Positions 39,795 to 47,469 of a DNA stretch of 64,000 bases are shown here, one piece after another; within the stretch, counting starts at the first letter, position 1, and every line of letters begins with the position of its first letter. The stretch is from the NCBI RefSeq assembly GCF_001709345.1, contig NZ_MDTQ01000001.1:496001-560000 (forward strand), read 5' to 3'. The position numbers were made by a program, and so were the translations under genes. The stretch comes from Terasakiispira papahanaumokuakeensis. Its GTDB lineage: Bacteria > Pseudomonadota > Gammaproteobacteria > Pseudomonadales > Halomonadaceae. The notes under the pieces were generated by a model. The model searched no databases and was not told the origin of the DNA. It saw nothing but the letters and a program-made list of their open reading frames with translations.

Positions 39795-39800
39795 TTGAGG
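39729..39800 (+). repeat. attC-like recombination site
   Basis: It begins with GCCTAAC (39729-39735, inverse core RYYYAAC) and ends at GTTGAGG (39794-39800, core GTTRRRY except the last base). Between them GAGTGCAGGTTGTCGG and CCGCAACTGCAAAC are imperfect inverted repeats with the offset bases typical of attC hairpins. Length is about 72 bp. It lies 24 bp after the HEPN gene stop, the normal place in a cassette. Confidence 0.6.
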
Positions 39801-39857
39801 CTGTAGAAAAACGCGAAAGCCCATCGTTTCCAGTATCGTTACGACCGCCTCAACCGC

Positions 39858-42065
39858 TTGGTCGGGCTGATCAACCAAAACGGCGATCAATGGCAATTCC
39901 ACTATGATGGCGCTGGGCAGCTGATCGAAGAATCCGGCTTTGATGGCCGCACCACCCGCTATGTTCACGATGAAGCTGGGTGGGTCAGTGAAGTCCAACA
40001 AGGTGATCGTTTAGTCCGCTTCGAGCGTGACCCGCTAGGCCAGCCGATCACCCGGCGCAGCGCTCGCCCCGGCATGCCCGAGCAGATTACCCACTACGCC
40101 TATGATGTGCTGGGCCGGTTGGTCGCCGCCCGTGCCCCCGGCAGCGACACCCGCTTTGATTATGACGCCCAGGATAACCTGATCGCGGAAACCCAGCGGT
40201 TACAACTGCCCAATGGCGCCCACTGGGCCAGCGTCACCCGCCATACCCATGATGCCCTCGGCAACCGCGAGACCACGACCCTGCCAGACGGCCGCGAAAT
40301 CGCCTGGCTCCGTTATGGCTCGGGTCATGTCCACGGCATGGCGTTGGATGGCGATGCCCTGATCAGCTTCGAGCGGGACGACCTTCACCGCGCCGTCACC
40401 CGCCATCAACAAGGCCAACACACCCAACTGCGCTATGACCCAGTCGGGCGCCTGCTGGCTCAAGAGGTTTTTCAATCAGAGGGATTTCAAGCTAAGCCGT
40501 CATCACAGCATCAACCGGGGCGCCGACGGCCAACGATCAAACGTCAGTACCAATACACCGTCAACGGCTTACTCAGCCAGGTGCAAGATCAGCAACGCGG
40601 ACAAACTCAATACCAGTACGACCCGCTAGGCCGCCTACGCGAAGCCCTCGCCCCCGGCCAAACTGAACGCTTTGACTTTGACCCGGCCAGCAACCTGATC
40701 GACCCGCAGGACGCCACCGCAGCGGATTCGCACACCCGCGCCACCGAATGGCGCGCGGATCTGTCCATCACCGGCCAATCACCTCAACAAGGGGGCACAA
40801 AAAGTGGCCCCACGGTGATGGGCAACCTGCTCAAACGCTTCGCCGACACCCGTTACCACTATGATACCCACGGCAACCTCACCCGCAGCATCACCGTCGG
40901 CGGCAGCACCTGGGAATACCGCTACGACGCCGAACACCGGCTGGTCGAAGCCTGCCAATACAATCAAGCTCCGGCCGCAGGCGACACCGCCACACCACAC
41001 ACCCAAGCTCAATATGGCTACGACGCCCTCGGCCGCCGCGTCTGGAAACAAGTCGAAATTGATGGTCAAGCCCCCGAACTGACCGTTTTCACCTGGGATG
41101 GCGATCTGCTACAAAGCGAAACCCACTTCGAAGGCGACATTCACTCACCCGTCCGCAGCCGTCCACCGGGCCTCATTCCCGAAAACCCGAGGCGGAAATT
41201 TCCCCGGCCAGTCGCCCAACAGGTCCACACCCTCGACGCCAGCGCCTTGGTGCCGACGCATACCGCGACCTATCTTTACGAGCCAGACAGCTTCATCCCC
41301 CTGGCCCAACTGACCGCAGGCTTCGACCACACCGCCCTCGCGGCGACTGGCACCGACCGGCAACCCCTGCGTTGCTATCAAACGCAAACGGCCACACTCT
41401 ACTACTTCCAGACCGACCACCTCGGCACCCCACAAGACATCACCGACACCGAGGGCCACATCGTCTGGAGCGGCCAATACCGCGCCTGGGGCCAACTCGC
41501 CCAAGCCCACAACGGCCAAGGCGAAAAAGCCCACATCCACAACCCCTTTAGATTTCAAGGGCAATACCACGACAGCGAAACCGGCCTTCACTACAACCGC
41601 TTTAGGTATTACGATCCTCGTATTGGCAGATTCACCACCCAAGACCCCATCGGCCTCATGGGCGGCGACAACCTCTACCAATACGCCCCCAACCCAACGG
41701 GCTGGATCGACCCCCTGGGGTTGAGTAAAAAGTGTTGTGGGGGACAGCAAGAAGCAGAGTCTGCGAGAGATACAATAGCGCAACAAAGAAAAAGAAAGCA
41801 TGCAACTTATGCTGGAGGATATAAAGATGGTCAAGTTGTAGCTGGATGCTCAAGCAACCCAAGGGGATGCGCTGAGGATGATATTGCTCGTCAACTCGGG
41901 CCAGATGCCCAAATGACTGGTGCAAAGGGATGGCGCAGGAACCGTGCGACTGGGGATTTAGAGTACACAGATATACCAGTATGCACTCGATGCCAGTCGA
42001 AATATTCAAGAAGCCAATTCCCGGATAATGTTAAATATGATTCAGGGGGAGCGTGGGATGAGTAA
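39858..42065 (+). CDS. 5'-truncated Rhs copy with deaminase-like toxin tip
   Basis: Homology to the first Rhs gene starts abruptly near 39819 (matching 34486) and the frame is open to 42065. There is an in-frame stop at about 39800 and no ATG with a ribosome binding site, so 39858 (TTG) is only a formal start. 735 residues remain: the last YD repeats, the core end (RYYDPRIGRFTTQDPIGLMG, PTGWIDPLGLSK) and a tip of about 115 residues. The tip has GCAEDDIARQL and PVCTRCQSKYS. The CAE and C-x-x-C motifs fit the zinc site of the cytidine-deaminase superfamily used by several Rhs/CDI toxins. It is probably a reserve tip activated by recombination with the full-length gene. Confidence 0.75.
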   Translation: MVGLINQNGDQWQFHYDGAGQLIEESGFDGRTTRYVHDEAGWVSEVQQGDRLVRFERDPLGQPITRRSARPGMPEQITHYAYDVLGRLVAARAPGSDTRFDYDAQDNLIAETQRLQLPNGAHWASVTRHTHDALGNRETTTLPDGREIAWLRYGSGHVHGMALDGDALISFERDDLHRAVTRHQQGQHTQLRYDPVGRLLAQEVFQSEGFQAKPSSQHQPGRRRPTIKRQYQYTVNGLLSQVQDQQRGQTQYQYDPLGRLREALAPGQTERFDFDPASNLIDPQDATAADSHTRATEWRADLSITGQSPQQGGTKSGPTVMGNLLKRFADTRYHYDTHGNLTRSITVGGSTWEYRYDAEHRLVEACQYNQAPAAGDTATPHTQAQYGYDALGRRVWKQVEIDGQAPELTVFTWDGDLLQSETHFEGDIHSPVRSRPPGLIPENPRRKFPRPVAQQVHTLDASALVPTHTATYLYEPDSFIPLAQLTAGFDHTALAATGTDRQPLRCYQTQTATLYYFQTDHLGTPQDITDTEGHIVWSGQYRAWGQLAQAHNGQGEKAHIHNPFRFQGQYHDSETGLHYNRFRYYDPRIGRFTTQDPIGLMGGDNLYQYAPNPTGWIDPLGLSKKCCGGQQEAESARDTIAQQRKRKHATYAGGYKDGQVVAGCSSNPRGCAEDDIARQLGPDAQMTGAKGWRRNRATGDLEYTDIPVCTRCQSKYSRSQFPDNVKYDSGGAWDE

Positions 42066-42492
42066 AAATTTCACTAAAGAAGATGTCATAAAAGAAATAG
42101 AGTTAATTGATTGGGATCAGGAAGAACATAATCATGAATCTGCGCTTGATATACAGGAGACATTAACTTCAATATGTAATATGACAACACCAAGCCATGC
42201 GCAGAGCCTTGGAGACAGAATTATAAGCTTAATCGCAAACAACCATTCTGGCATATACAAAACGTCTTCAGAGAAAGTTATTGATGTACTATCCAAACTA
42301 CATCAAGTTCAAGATCTAAATAGTGCCGCAAAGATTTGCTCTCTATCGATCCTAAATGATTTACATTATTTTAGCCCTGAAGAGCCCGCCTCGGAGGAAG
42401 AAAAAACAAGACTGGAGAGAATACAAGAAAAACTTAAACCATATTCAGATGATAGAATAAATTTTCCGACTATAGAAAATAAAACATCATAA
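42058..42492 (+). CDS. Putative immunity protein for the deaminase-like toxin
   Basis: A 144-residue helical, acidic protein. ATG 42058 overlaps the toxin stop by 8 nt with AGGGGGA upstream. It starts MSKNFTKEDVIKEIELIDWD. It has no signal peptide or membrane helix, as expected for protection against a cytosolic nucleic-acid-modifying toxin. It is unrelated to the two immunity proteins that flank the nuclease-type tips. Its AT-rich composition matches the toxin tip and not the GC-rich rhs core. Function is inferred only from position. Confidence 0.72.
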   Translation: MSKNFTKEDVIKEIELIDWDQEEHNHESALDIQETLTSICNMTTPSHAQSLGDRIISLIANNHSGIYKTSSEKVIDVLSKLHQVQDLNSAAKICSLSILNDLHYFSPEEPASEEEKTRLERIQEKLKPYSDDRINFPTIENKTS

Positions 42493-42540
42493 TCTCGAGT
42501 AGATGCTATTCAAAGCCCTGTGCCGCTCATATCGAGGGTC

Positions 42541-42578
42541 TTCATATTTCTGTGTCATCCGGTGATTAGAGATGCGCG
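42541..42578 (+). repeat. Post-immunity 40-bp box, copy B
   Basis: TTCATATTTCTGTGTCATCC followed by GGTGATTAGAGATGCG, 48 bp after the second immunity stop. It opens the second 900-bp unit. Confidence 0.85.
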
Positions 42579-42633
42579 TAGTCGTCAACACAGCCTCCTC
42601 TTGACTCGATACCTACCCTAAGACATTATTCGC

Positions 42634-42848
42634 GAGCCGCTGCAAAATCAGTGGCTCGGGTTTGGTCGCTCGATTTGTAGAAGGCGCAGCATGCGCTTAA
42701 CAGCGCTTTTTTTATGCCTGTTATGGCGAGCTGCGCGGGGACGCCTTCGGGTGTGCCGGTTTCCTTCTACGCCGGTCGACCAACCCTGCGCAGTTCGCCT
42801 CCATCTTTTTGGTCGAAGTGGTGGCGAACCTTCATTCAAGTAGAAGGG
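42634..42848 (+). ncRNA. C4-antisense-like structured RNA, copy 2
   Basis: a1 is GGGTTTGGTCG (42658-42668), b1 is GTAGAAGG (42677-42684), b' is CCTTCTAC (42763-42770), a' is CGACCAACC (about 42777-42785), a2 is TTTTTGGTCG (42806-42815), and b2 is GTAGAAGG (42840-42847), the ribosome binding site of the next gene. Against copy 1, b changed from GCAAAAGG to GTAGAAGG at both b1 and b2, while b' changed from CCTTTTGC to CCTTCTAC. The stems GTTCGCC/GGCGAAC (42793-42829), ACGCC-TTCG-GGTGT (42741-42754) and GAGCCGCTG/CAGTGGCTC (42634-42657) are also compensated. Confidence 0.8.
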
Positions 42849-42856
42849 AATCTATC

Positions 42857-43360
42857 ATGACGACAGCCCCCTCAACTCAGGCTTATGGTGTCCGCAAGCC
42901 TGCCGTAAGCCCGCTCAGGTTTCACCATCGAAAGTCCTACCCCCTTCATCAGCTGCCATTTATCGATAAAGCACCGGGCAAGCGTTGGCTGTCGTTCTGG
43001 GCCGTGCCTAAAACTGGTGGCTATTCCGGCGGCTGTAAAACCGGCGAATCTCTGGCACGAATCTACCTTAAACATCTCAAAAAACACCGCACAGATTTCA
43101 ACGAAGGCCGTCTTCAGAGCATCGTGCTCGATATGTGCGAGGTTGAGCGCGGTGGCGACCCTGAACAAGGCGCGCTGTGCGGTCAGGTAGTGGGTTTCTT
43201 TAGCGAGTTGGAATGCTGGTTGATTGCAGCCGTTCAGCACTTGGACGGCGGGCTCGATCAGGATGAGAACAAAACCCTGCTCAAAACCGCCAACGCGGGC
43301 CTGAACTTCGACAATGAGGCGGGCACAAGCACCTCGATTGCTGAAGATAAAGGGGCATAA
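42857..43360 (+). CDS. 167-residue conserved protein under the C4-like RNA, copy 2
   Basis: It has the same length as the product of 37537-38040 and nearly the same sequence, with differences concentrated in residues 9-60 and 75-112. The C-terminal 55 residues are almost identical. AGAAGGG lies 8 nt before ATG 42857 and forms b2 of the RNA. Keeping two open copies with separate, internally matched RNAs argues that the regulation is still selected. No known function. Confidence 0.82.
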   Translation: MTTAPSTQAYGVRKPAVSPLRFHHRKSYPLHQLPFIDKAPGKRWLSFWAVPKTGGYSGGCKTGESLARIYLKHLKKHRTDFNEGRLQSIVLDMCEVERGGDPEQGALCGQVVGFFSELECWLIAAVQHLDGGLDQDENKTLLKTANAGLNFDNEAGTSTSIAEDKGA

Positions 43361-43372
43361 GCCAGCATTTCT

Positions 43373-43444
43373 TCGCTTGCCAGCAAGCTCCCACAACCCT
43401 TCGATGAACCTCTGAACTTACTGTGGGAGCCTGCTGGCAGGCGA
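43373..43444. repeat. REPIN-like long inverted repeat, copy 2
   Basis: Identical to the element at 38053-38124: 23-bp arms with two mismatches around the same 26-nt spacer. The third Rhs fragment begins within about 20 bp of it, which places a recombination joint at this repeat. Confidence 0.85.
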
Positions 43445-43448
43445 TTGT

Positions 43449-45608
43449 GTGAAGGGCTGCGATGAAGCCGGGTGGGTCAGTGAAGTCCAACAAGGTGATC
43501 GTGTCGTTCGCTTCGAGCGAGACCCCCTGGGTCAACCGATCGCCCGGCGCAGCGCTCGCCCCGGCATGCCCGAGCAGATTACCCACTACGCCTATGACGT
43601 CCTGGGCCGGTTGGTCGCCGCCCGCGCCCCCGGCAGCGACACCCGATTTGACTATGACGCCCAGGACAACCTGATCGCTGAAACCCAGCGGTTACAACTG
43701 CCCAATGGCGCCCACTGGGCCAGCGTCACCCGCCATACCCATGATGCCCTCGGCAACCGCGAGACCACGACCCTGCCAGACGGCCGCGAAATCGCCTGGC
43801 TACGTTATGGCTCGGGTCATGTCCACGGCATGGCGTTGGATGGCGATGCCCTGATCAGCTTCGAGCGGGATGACCTCCACCGCGCCGTGACCCGCCATCA
43901 ACAAGGCCAACAGACGCAACTGCGCTATGACCCAGTCGGGCGCTTGCTGGCTCAAGAAGTGTTTCAAACCGGACCTCAGACCCATCACAATCGATCTGGG
44001 CAACGTCAAACGCTAAGTCGACGGCCGACCATCAAACGTCAGTACCAATACACCGTCAACGGCCTACTCAGCCAAGTGCAAGATCAACAGCGCGGGCCAA
44101 CCCAATACCAGTACGACCCGCTGGGCCGCCTACGCGAAGCCCTCGCGCCGGGACAAACCGAACGCTTTGACTTTGACCCCGCCAGCAACCTGATCGACCC
44201 ACAGGACACCGCCGCATCGGATACCCACACCCGGGCCACCGAATGGCGGGCTGATCTTTCAATCACCGGCACCTCGGCTCAAGACAAAAGCCGCAACGGC
44301 CCGACCGTGATGGGCAACCTGCTCAAACGCTTCGCCGACACCCGCTACCACTATGATGCCCACGGCAACCTGACCCGCAGCATCACCGTCGGCGGCAGCA
44401 CCTGGGAATACCGCTACGACGCCGAACACCGGCTGGTCGAAGCCTGCCAATACGCCCAAGCCCCGGCTGCAGGCGACACCGCCACACCCCGAACCAAAGC
44501 CGAATACGGCTACGACGCCCTCGGCCGCCGCGTCTGGAAACAAGTCGAGATCGACGGGCAAACCCCCGAACTGACGGTTTTCACCTGGGACGGCGACCTG
44601 CTACAAAGCGAAACCCGTTTCGAAGGCGACATTCACTCACCCGTCCGCAGCCGCCCACCGGGCCTTATTCCTGAAAACCCGAGGCGTAAATTTCCCCGAC
44701 CGATCGCCCAACAGGTCCACACCCTCGACGCCAGCGCCTTGGTGCCGACCCATACCGCGACCTATCTTTACGAGCCAGACAGCTTCATCCCCCTGGCCCA
44801 ACTGACCGCAGGCTTCGACCACACCGCCCTCGCGGCGACTGGCACCGACCGGCAACCCCTGCGCTGCTATCAAGTGCAAACGGCCACACTTTACTACTTC
44901 CAGACCGACCACCTCGGCACCCCACAAGACATCACCGACACCCAAGGTCACATCGTCTGGAGCGGCCAATACCGCGCCTGGGGACAACTCGCCCAAGCCC
45001 ACAACGGCCAAGGCGAAAACCCCAACATCCACAACCCCTTTAGATTTCAGGGGCAATACCACGACCGCGAAACCGGCCTTCACTACAACCGGTTTAGGTA
45101 TTACGATCCTCGTATTGGCAGATTCACCACCCAAGATCCCATCGGCCTCATGGGCGGCGACAACCTCTACCAATACGCCCCCAACCCGACAGGATGGGTT
45201 GACCCGCTAGGGTTGAGTAAGCAATGTTGTGGGGGGGATGTTACAAACAGAGCATCAGGAACGCATCGACAGCTAAATAATGCTGGAGCAAGAGACTCTC
45301 ACCACATAATTCAAAACGCAGCAGTCAAAAACCTCCCAGGTTATAACCGCATGGATGCTCCAGCAGTTCAATTGCAAGGGCCATCAACAACTAAAGGCTC
45401 TGAACACTATATCGCTACGCAAGTACAACGTCAGAGTGGTGGCGGTACTTATGCTGCTGAAAGGCGCATTGGATACAAAGCAATGCGCAAGGCTGGGCTG
45501 TCCCAAATCGAAGCACGTTCACACATACAACGAGCAGACGATTATTTTATGGGAGAGCTCGGTGTATCTCCTGACTCTCTTACTCGCCCTGTCGGAAACA
45601 GAAGATAG
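43449..45608 (+). CDS. 5'-truncated Rhs copy with second HNH/Endo VII-like tip
   Basis: Rhs homology begins at about 43461 (matching 34638) straight after the REPIN-like repeat. The GTG at 43449 is a formal start without a ribosome binding site. 719 residues cover the final YD repeats, RYYDPRIGRFTTQDPIGLMG, PTGWVDPLGLSK and a tip of about 122 residues. That tip has DSHHIIQNAAVKNLPGYN and GGGTYAAERRIGYKAMRKAG, homologous to but clearly diverged from the tip of the first gene. It is probably a displaced orphan module rather than a secreted protein in its present form. Confidence 0.75.
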   Translation: MKGCDEAGWVSEVQQGDRVVRFERDPLGQPIARRSARPGMPEQITHYAYDVLGRLVAARAPGSDTRFDYDAQDNLIAETQRLQLPNGAHWASVTRHTHDALGNRETTTLPDGREIAWLRYGSGHVHGMALDGDALISFERDDLHRAVTRHQQGQQTQLRYDPVGRLLAQEVFQTGPQTHHNRSGQRQTLSRRPTIKRQYQYTVNGLLSQVQDQQRGPTQYQYDPLGRLREALAPGQTERFDFDPASNLIDPQDTAASDTHTRATEWRADLSITGTSAQDKSRNGPTVMGNLLKRFADTRYHYDAHGNLTRSITVGGSTWEYRYDAEHRLVEACQYAQAPAAGDTATPRTKAEYGYDALGRRVWKQVEIDGQTPELTVFTWDGDLLQSETRFEGDIHSPVRSRPPGLIPENPRRKFPRPIAQQVHTLDASALVPTHTATYLYEPDSFIPLAQLTAGFDHTALAATGTDRQPLRCYQVQTATLYYFQTDHLGTPQDITDTQGHIVWSGQYRAWGQLAQAHNGQGENPNIHNPFRFQGQYHDRETGLHYNRFRYYDPRIGRFTTQDPIGLMGGDNLYQYAPNPTGWVDPLGLSKQCCGGDVTNRASGTHRQLNNAGARDSHHIIQNAAVKNLPGYNRMDAPAVQLQGPSTTKGSEHYIATQVQRQSGGGTYAAERRIGYKAMRKAGLSQIEARSHIQRADDYFMGELGVSPDSLTRPVGNRR

Positions 45609-45611
45609 TTT

Positions 45612-45950
45612 ATGAATAGCGAAATTAAATTACTTTTAAAGAACCTGGTTTTATTGATCGTTGGTTCAAGATACGCAGAAATTGTCAATAGAGGAGAAAA
45701 TGGACGATTGTCTGCCAGTGAAATGGAAGATGCCATAAACGACTATCCTGGGGTAATTACAATACCTCCGGACACCGCATATGACACCGCATATGTTTAC
45801 GATATATATGACAACAACACCGAAGCGCGAAAGATAGAGTTTGATTTGTGGTACGACGATGAAGTTAGTGATTTGACATTATCTGTAGATGTTCATAAAG
45901 ATGAGAAAGGAGATTTTGTCATTACGATTGACGATATACATGTGCTTTGA
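45612..45950 (+). CDS. Putative immunity protein for the third Rhs toxin
   Basis: A 112-residue acidic protein starting 3 bp after the toxin stop. It is homologous to the product of 36780-37130 (GRLSASEMEDAINDYPGV, EFDLWYDDEVSDLTLSV, ITIDDIHVL) but diverged along its length, in step with the divergence of the two nuclease tips. This supports a shared toxin-immunity family with separate specificities. Confidence 0.75.
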   Translation: MNSEIKLLLKNLVLLIVGSRYAEIVNRGENGRLSASEMEDAINDYPGVITIPPDTAYDTAYVYDIYDNNTEARKIEFDLWYDDEVSDLTLSVDVHKDEKGDFVITIDDIHVL

Positions 45951-46020
45951 ACGGGATGGCAAAGACGGTCTGCTAACCCCTTTGATCAAGCAAATTACTG
46001 AAGCGGCCCTGGGGAGGCTG

Positions 46021-46058
46021 TTCATATTTCTGTGTCACCCGGTGCTTAGAGATCCACG
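46021..46058 (+). repeat. Post-immunity 40-bp box, copy C
   Basis: TTCATATTTCTGTGTCACCC then GGTGCTTAGAGATCCACG, identical to copy A over this stretch. It starts 70 bp after the third immunity stop. Confidence 0.85.
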
Positions 46059-46088
46059 TAGCCGTCGATACGACCCTCGAAGAGGGTG

Positions 46089-46126
46089 TTCATATTTCTG
46101 TGTCCCCCCAGTGCTTAGAGACCCAC
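46089..46126 (+). repeat. Post-immunity 40-bp box, copy D
   Basis: TTCATATTTCTGTGTCCCCC then CAGTGCTTAGAGACCCAC, about 68 bp after copy C. Two boxes in a row without a module between them suggest a deleted toxin-immunity module. Confidence 0.8.
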
Positions 46127-46143
46127 TTAGTCGCCGGCTGATC

Positions 46144-46245
46144 CAGCCAGCAACCTGATCGCGCCGTAAGACGCCACTTCATCGGATGTCGACACCCACA
46201 GCATCACCTCAGTACTTGGGAATACCGTTACGACGCCGAAAACAT
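46144..46245 (+). pseudogene. Decayed rhs core fragment
   Basis: GCCAGCAACCTGATCG, CATCGGATGTCGACACCCAC and GGGAATACCGTTACGACGCC match separate parts of the rhs core (compare 44188-44240 and 44402-44425) with deletions and frame changes. It is the relic of a further Rhs copy at the right edge of the island. Confidence 0.65.
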
Positions 46246-46340
46246 GACTTAAAGACCTGCCAGTGCGATTGTATCGTCTCCATTGTATTGGTGATATAAA
46301 TCGCCTTGCGTACGTATTTAGGATATTTGAGGTCAACCAT
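46246..46340 (-). pseudogene. IS256-family transposase fragment
   Basis: On the minus strand, 46340 to about 46246 reads MVDLKYPKYVRKAIYITNTM then ETIQSHWQVFKS. This resembles the conserved YPxxVRKAIYTTNAIES block near the C-terminus of IS256/Mutator transposases. Only about 30 codons remain and no terminal repeats are seen. It lies between the rhs relic and cca. Confidence 0.55.
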
Positions 46341-46377
46341 AGGCTGATCCACTGATGATGTGATGGGTGTTGATGTG

Positions 46378-47469
46378 ATGAAAGCGTATTTAGTGGGGGG
46401 GGCGGTCCGTGATCATTTGTTGGGGTTGCCGGTAACGGATCGTGATTGGGTGGTGGTGGGGAGTACCCCCGAGGAGATGAAAGCGCAGGGGTTTGTCCCT
46501 GTCGGGCAAGATTTTCCTGTTTTTTTACACCCGAAAACGCATGAAGAATATGCTTTGGCGCGCACAGAGCGTAAAAGTGGTAAGGGGTACCAGGGTTTTA
46601 CCTTCTATGCCAGTCCGGAGGTCACCCTTGAAGACGATTTAGTGCGACGTGACCTGACCATTAATGCCATGGCGCAGGATGAAACGGGGGCGCTGGTTGA
46701 TCCTTTTCACGGGCAGGCGGATCTAAATGGTCGCTGGTTGCGACATGTGTCTCCCGCCTTTGTTGAAGATCCATTGCGGGTGTTGCGAGTGGCCCGTTTT
46801 GCGGCTCGTTTTGCCCCTCAAGGGTTTCGTGTTGCCCCCGAGACCCTCACGATGATGCAGTCGATTGCTGCCAGTGGTGAGCTTGCTCATTTGACGCCCG
46901 AGCGCTGCTGGCTGGAGCTGGAGAAAAGCTTACATACCCCTTGTCCTGCGGTCTTTTTCCAGGTGTTAGCTGACGCTGAGGCTTTGTCAGTTTTATGGCC
47001 AGAGTTGGCTGATTTTTTACACCAGTCACCCAATGCGCTTGTTGCGTTGAACGATTGTGCCGCCTCGGGTGCTCAAGTGGAGCAGCGTTGGGCCCAGCTG
47101 TGGGTCGGAGCAGAGGTCTCGTTGCTGGAGGCCACTGAGCAGCGGTTGAAAACACCGAACCGCTATCGGGAACTGGCCGCGCTGGCCGCACGTGCCTGGG
47201 ATCATCCTGGGCTTAAGGCACATCACGCCGGAGAGGTGCTGGCTTTGTTTGAGCGCTTGGATGCCTGGCGCCGACCTGAACGGGCGGATTTGTTTTGGTC
47301 TTTATTGAGTGATTCGCCAGGACTGCTTCAACAGGCTTATGAGGCGGCGAAAGGATTAAGTGCGAAAGCCTTTGTTGAGGCGGGGCTAAAAGGGCCTGAA
47401 GTCGGTCGGGCCCTGGCGGAGGCCCGACAAGAAGCGATTGCACAAGTGATTCAATCAGCGGTGAGATAG
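46378..47469 (+). CDS. cca: CCA tRNA nucleotidyltransferase
   Basis: A 363-residue class II CCA-adding enzyme. The start MKAYLVGGAVRDHLLGLPVT has the nucleotide-binding GGAVRD. RDWVVVGSTPEEM, RRDLTINAMAQDE and VEDPLRVLRVARFAARF are also present. It lacks the C-terminal HD domain of the long enterobacterial form. Upstream in-frame ATG/GTG codons start at 46360. 46378 fits the family N-terminus, though no strong ribosome binding site is seen. The 3' end overlaps folK by 15 nt on the opposite strand. Confidence 0.93.
   Translation: MKAYLVGGAVRDHLLGLPVTDRDWVVVGSTPEEMKAQGFVPVGQDFPVFLHPKTHEEYALARTERKSGKGYQGFTFYASPEVTLEDDLVRRDLTINAMAQDETGALVDPFHGQADLNGRWLRHVSPAFVEDPLRVLRVARFAARFAPQGFRVAPETLTMMQSIAASGELAHLTPERCWLELEKSLHTPCPAVFFQVLADAEALSVLWPELADFLHQSPNALVALNDCAASGAQVEQRWAQLWVGAEVSLLEATEQRLKTPNRYRELAALAARAWDHPGLKAHHAGEVLALFERLDAWRRPERADLFWSLLSDSPGLLQQAYEAAKGLSAKAFVEAGLKGPEVGRALAEARQEAIAQVIQSAVR

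Noticed and set aside
37223-43444. Prophage, suggested by C4-like RNA
   Set aside because: No phage structural, replication or integrase genes are present. The RNA is embedded in Rhs-linked repeats.
46127-46336. 69-codon minus-strand frame
   Set aside because: It runs across the rhs relic and the IS256 relic out of frame with both.
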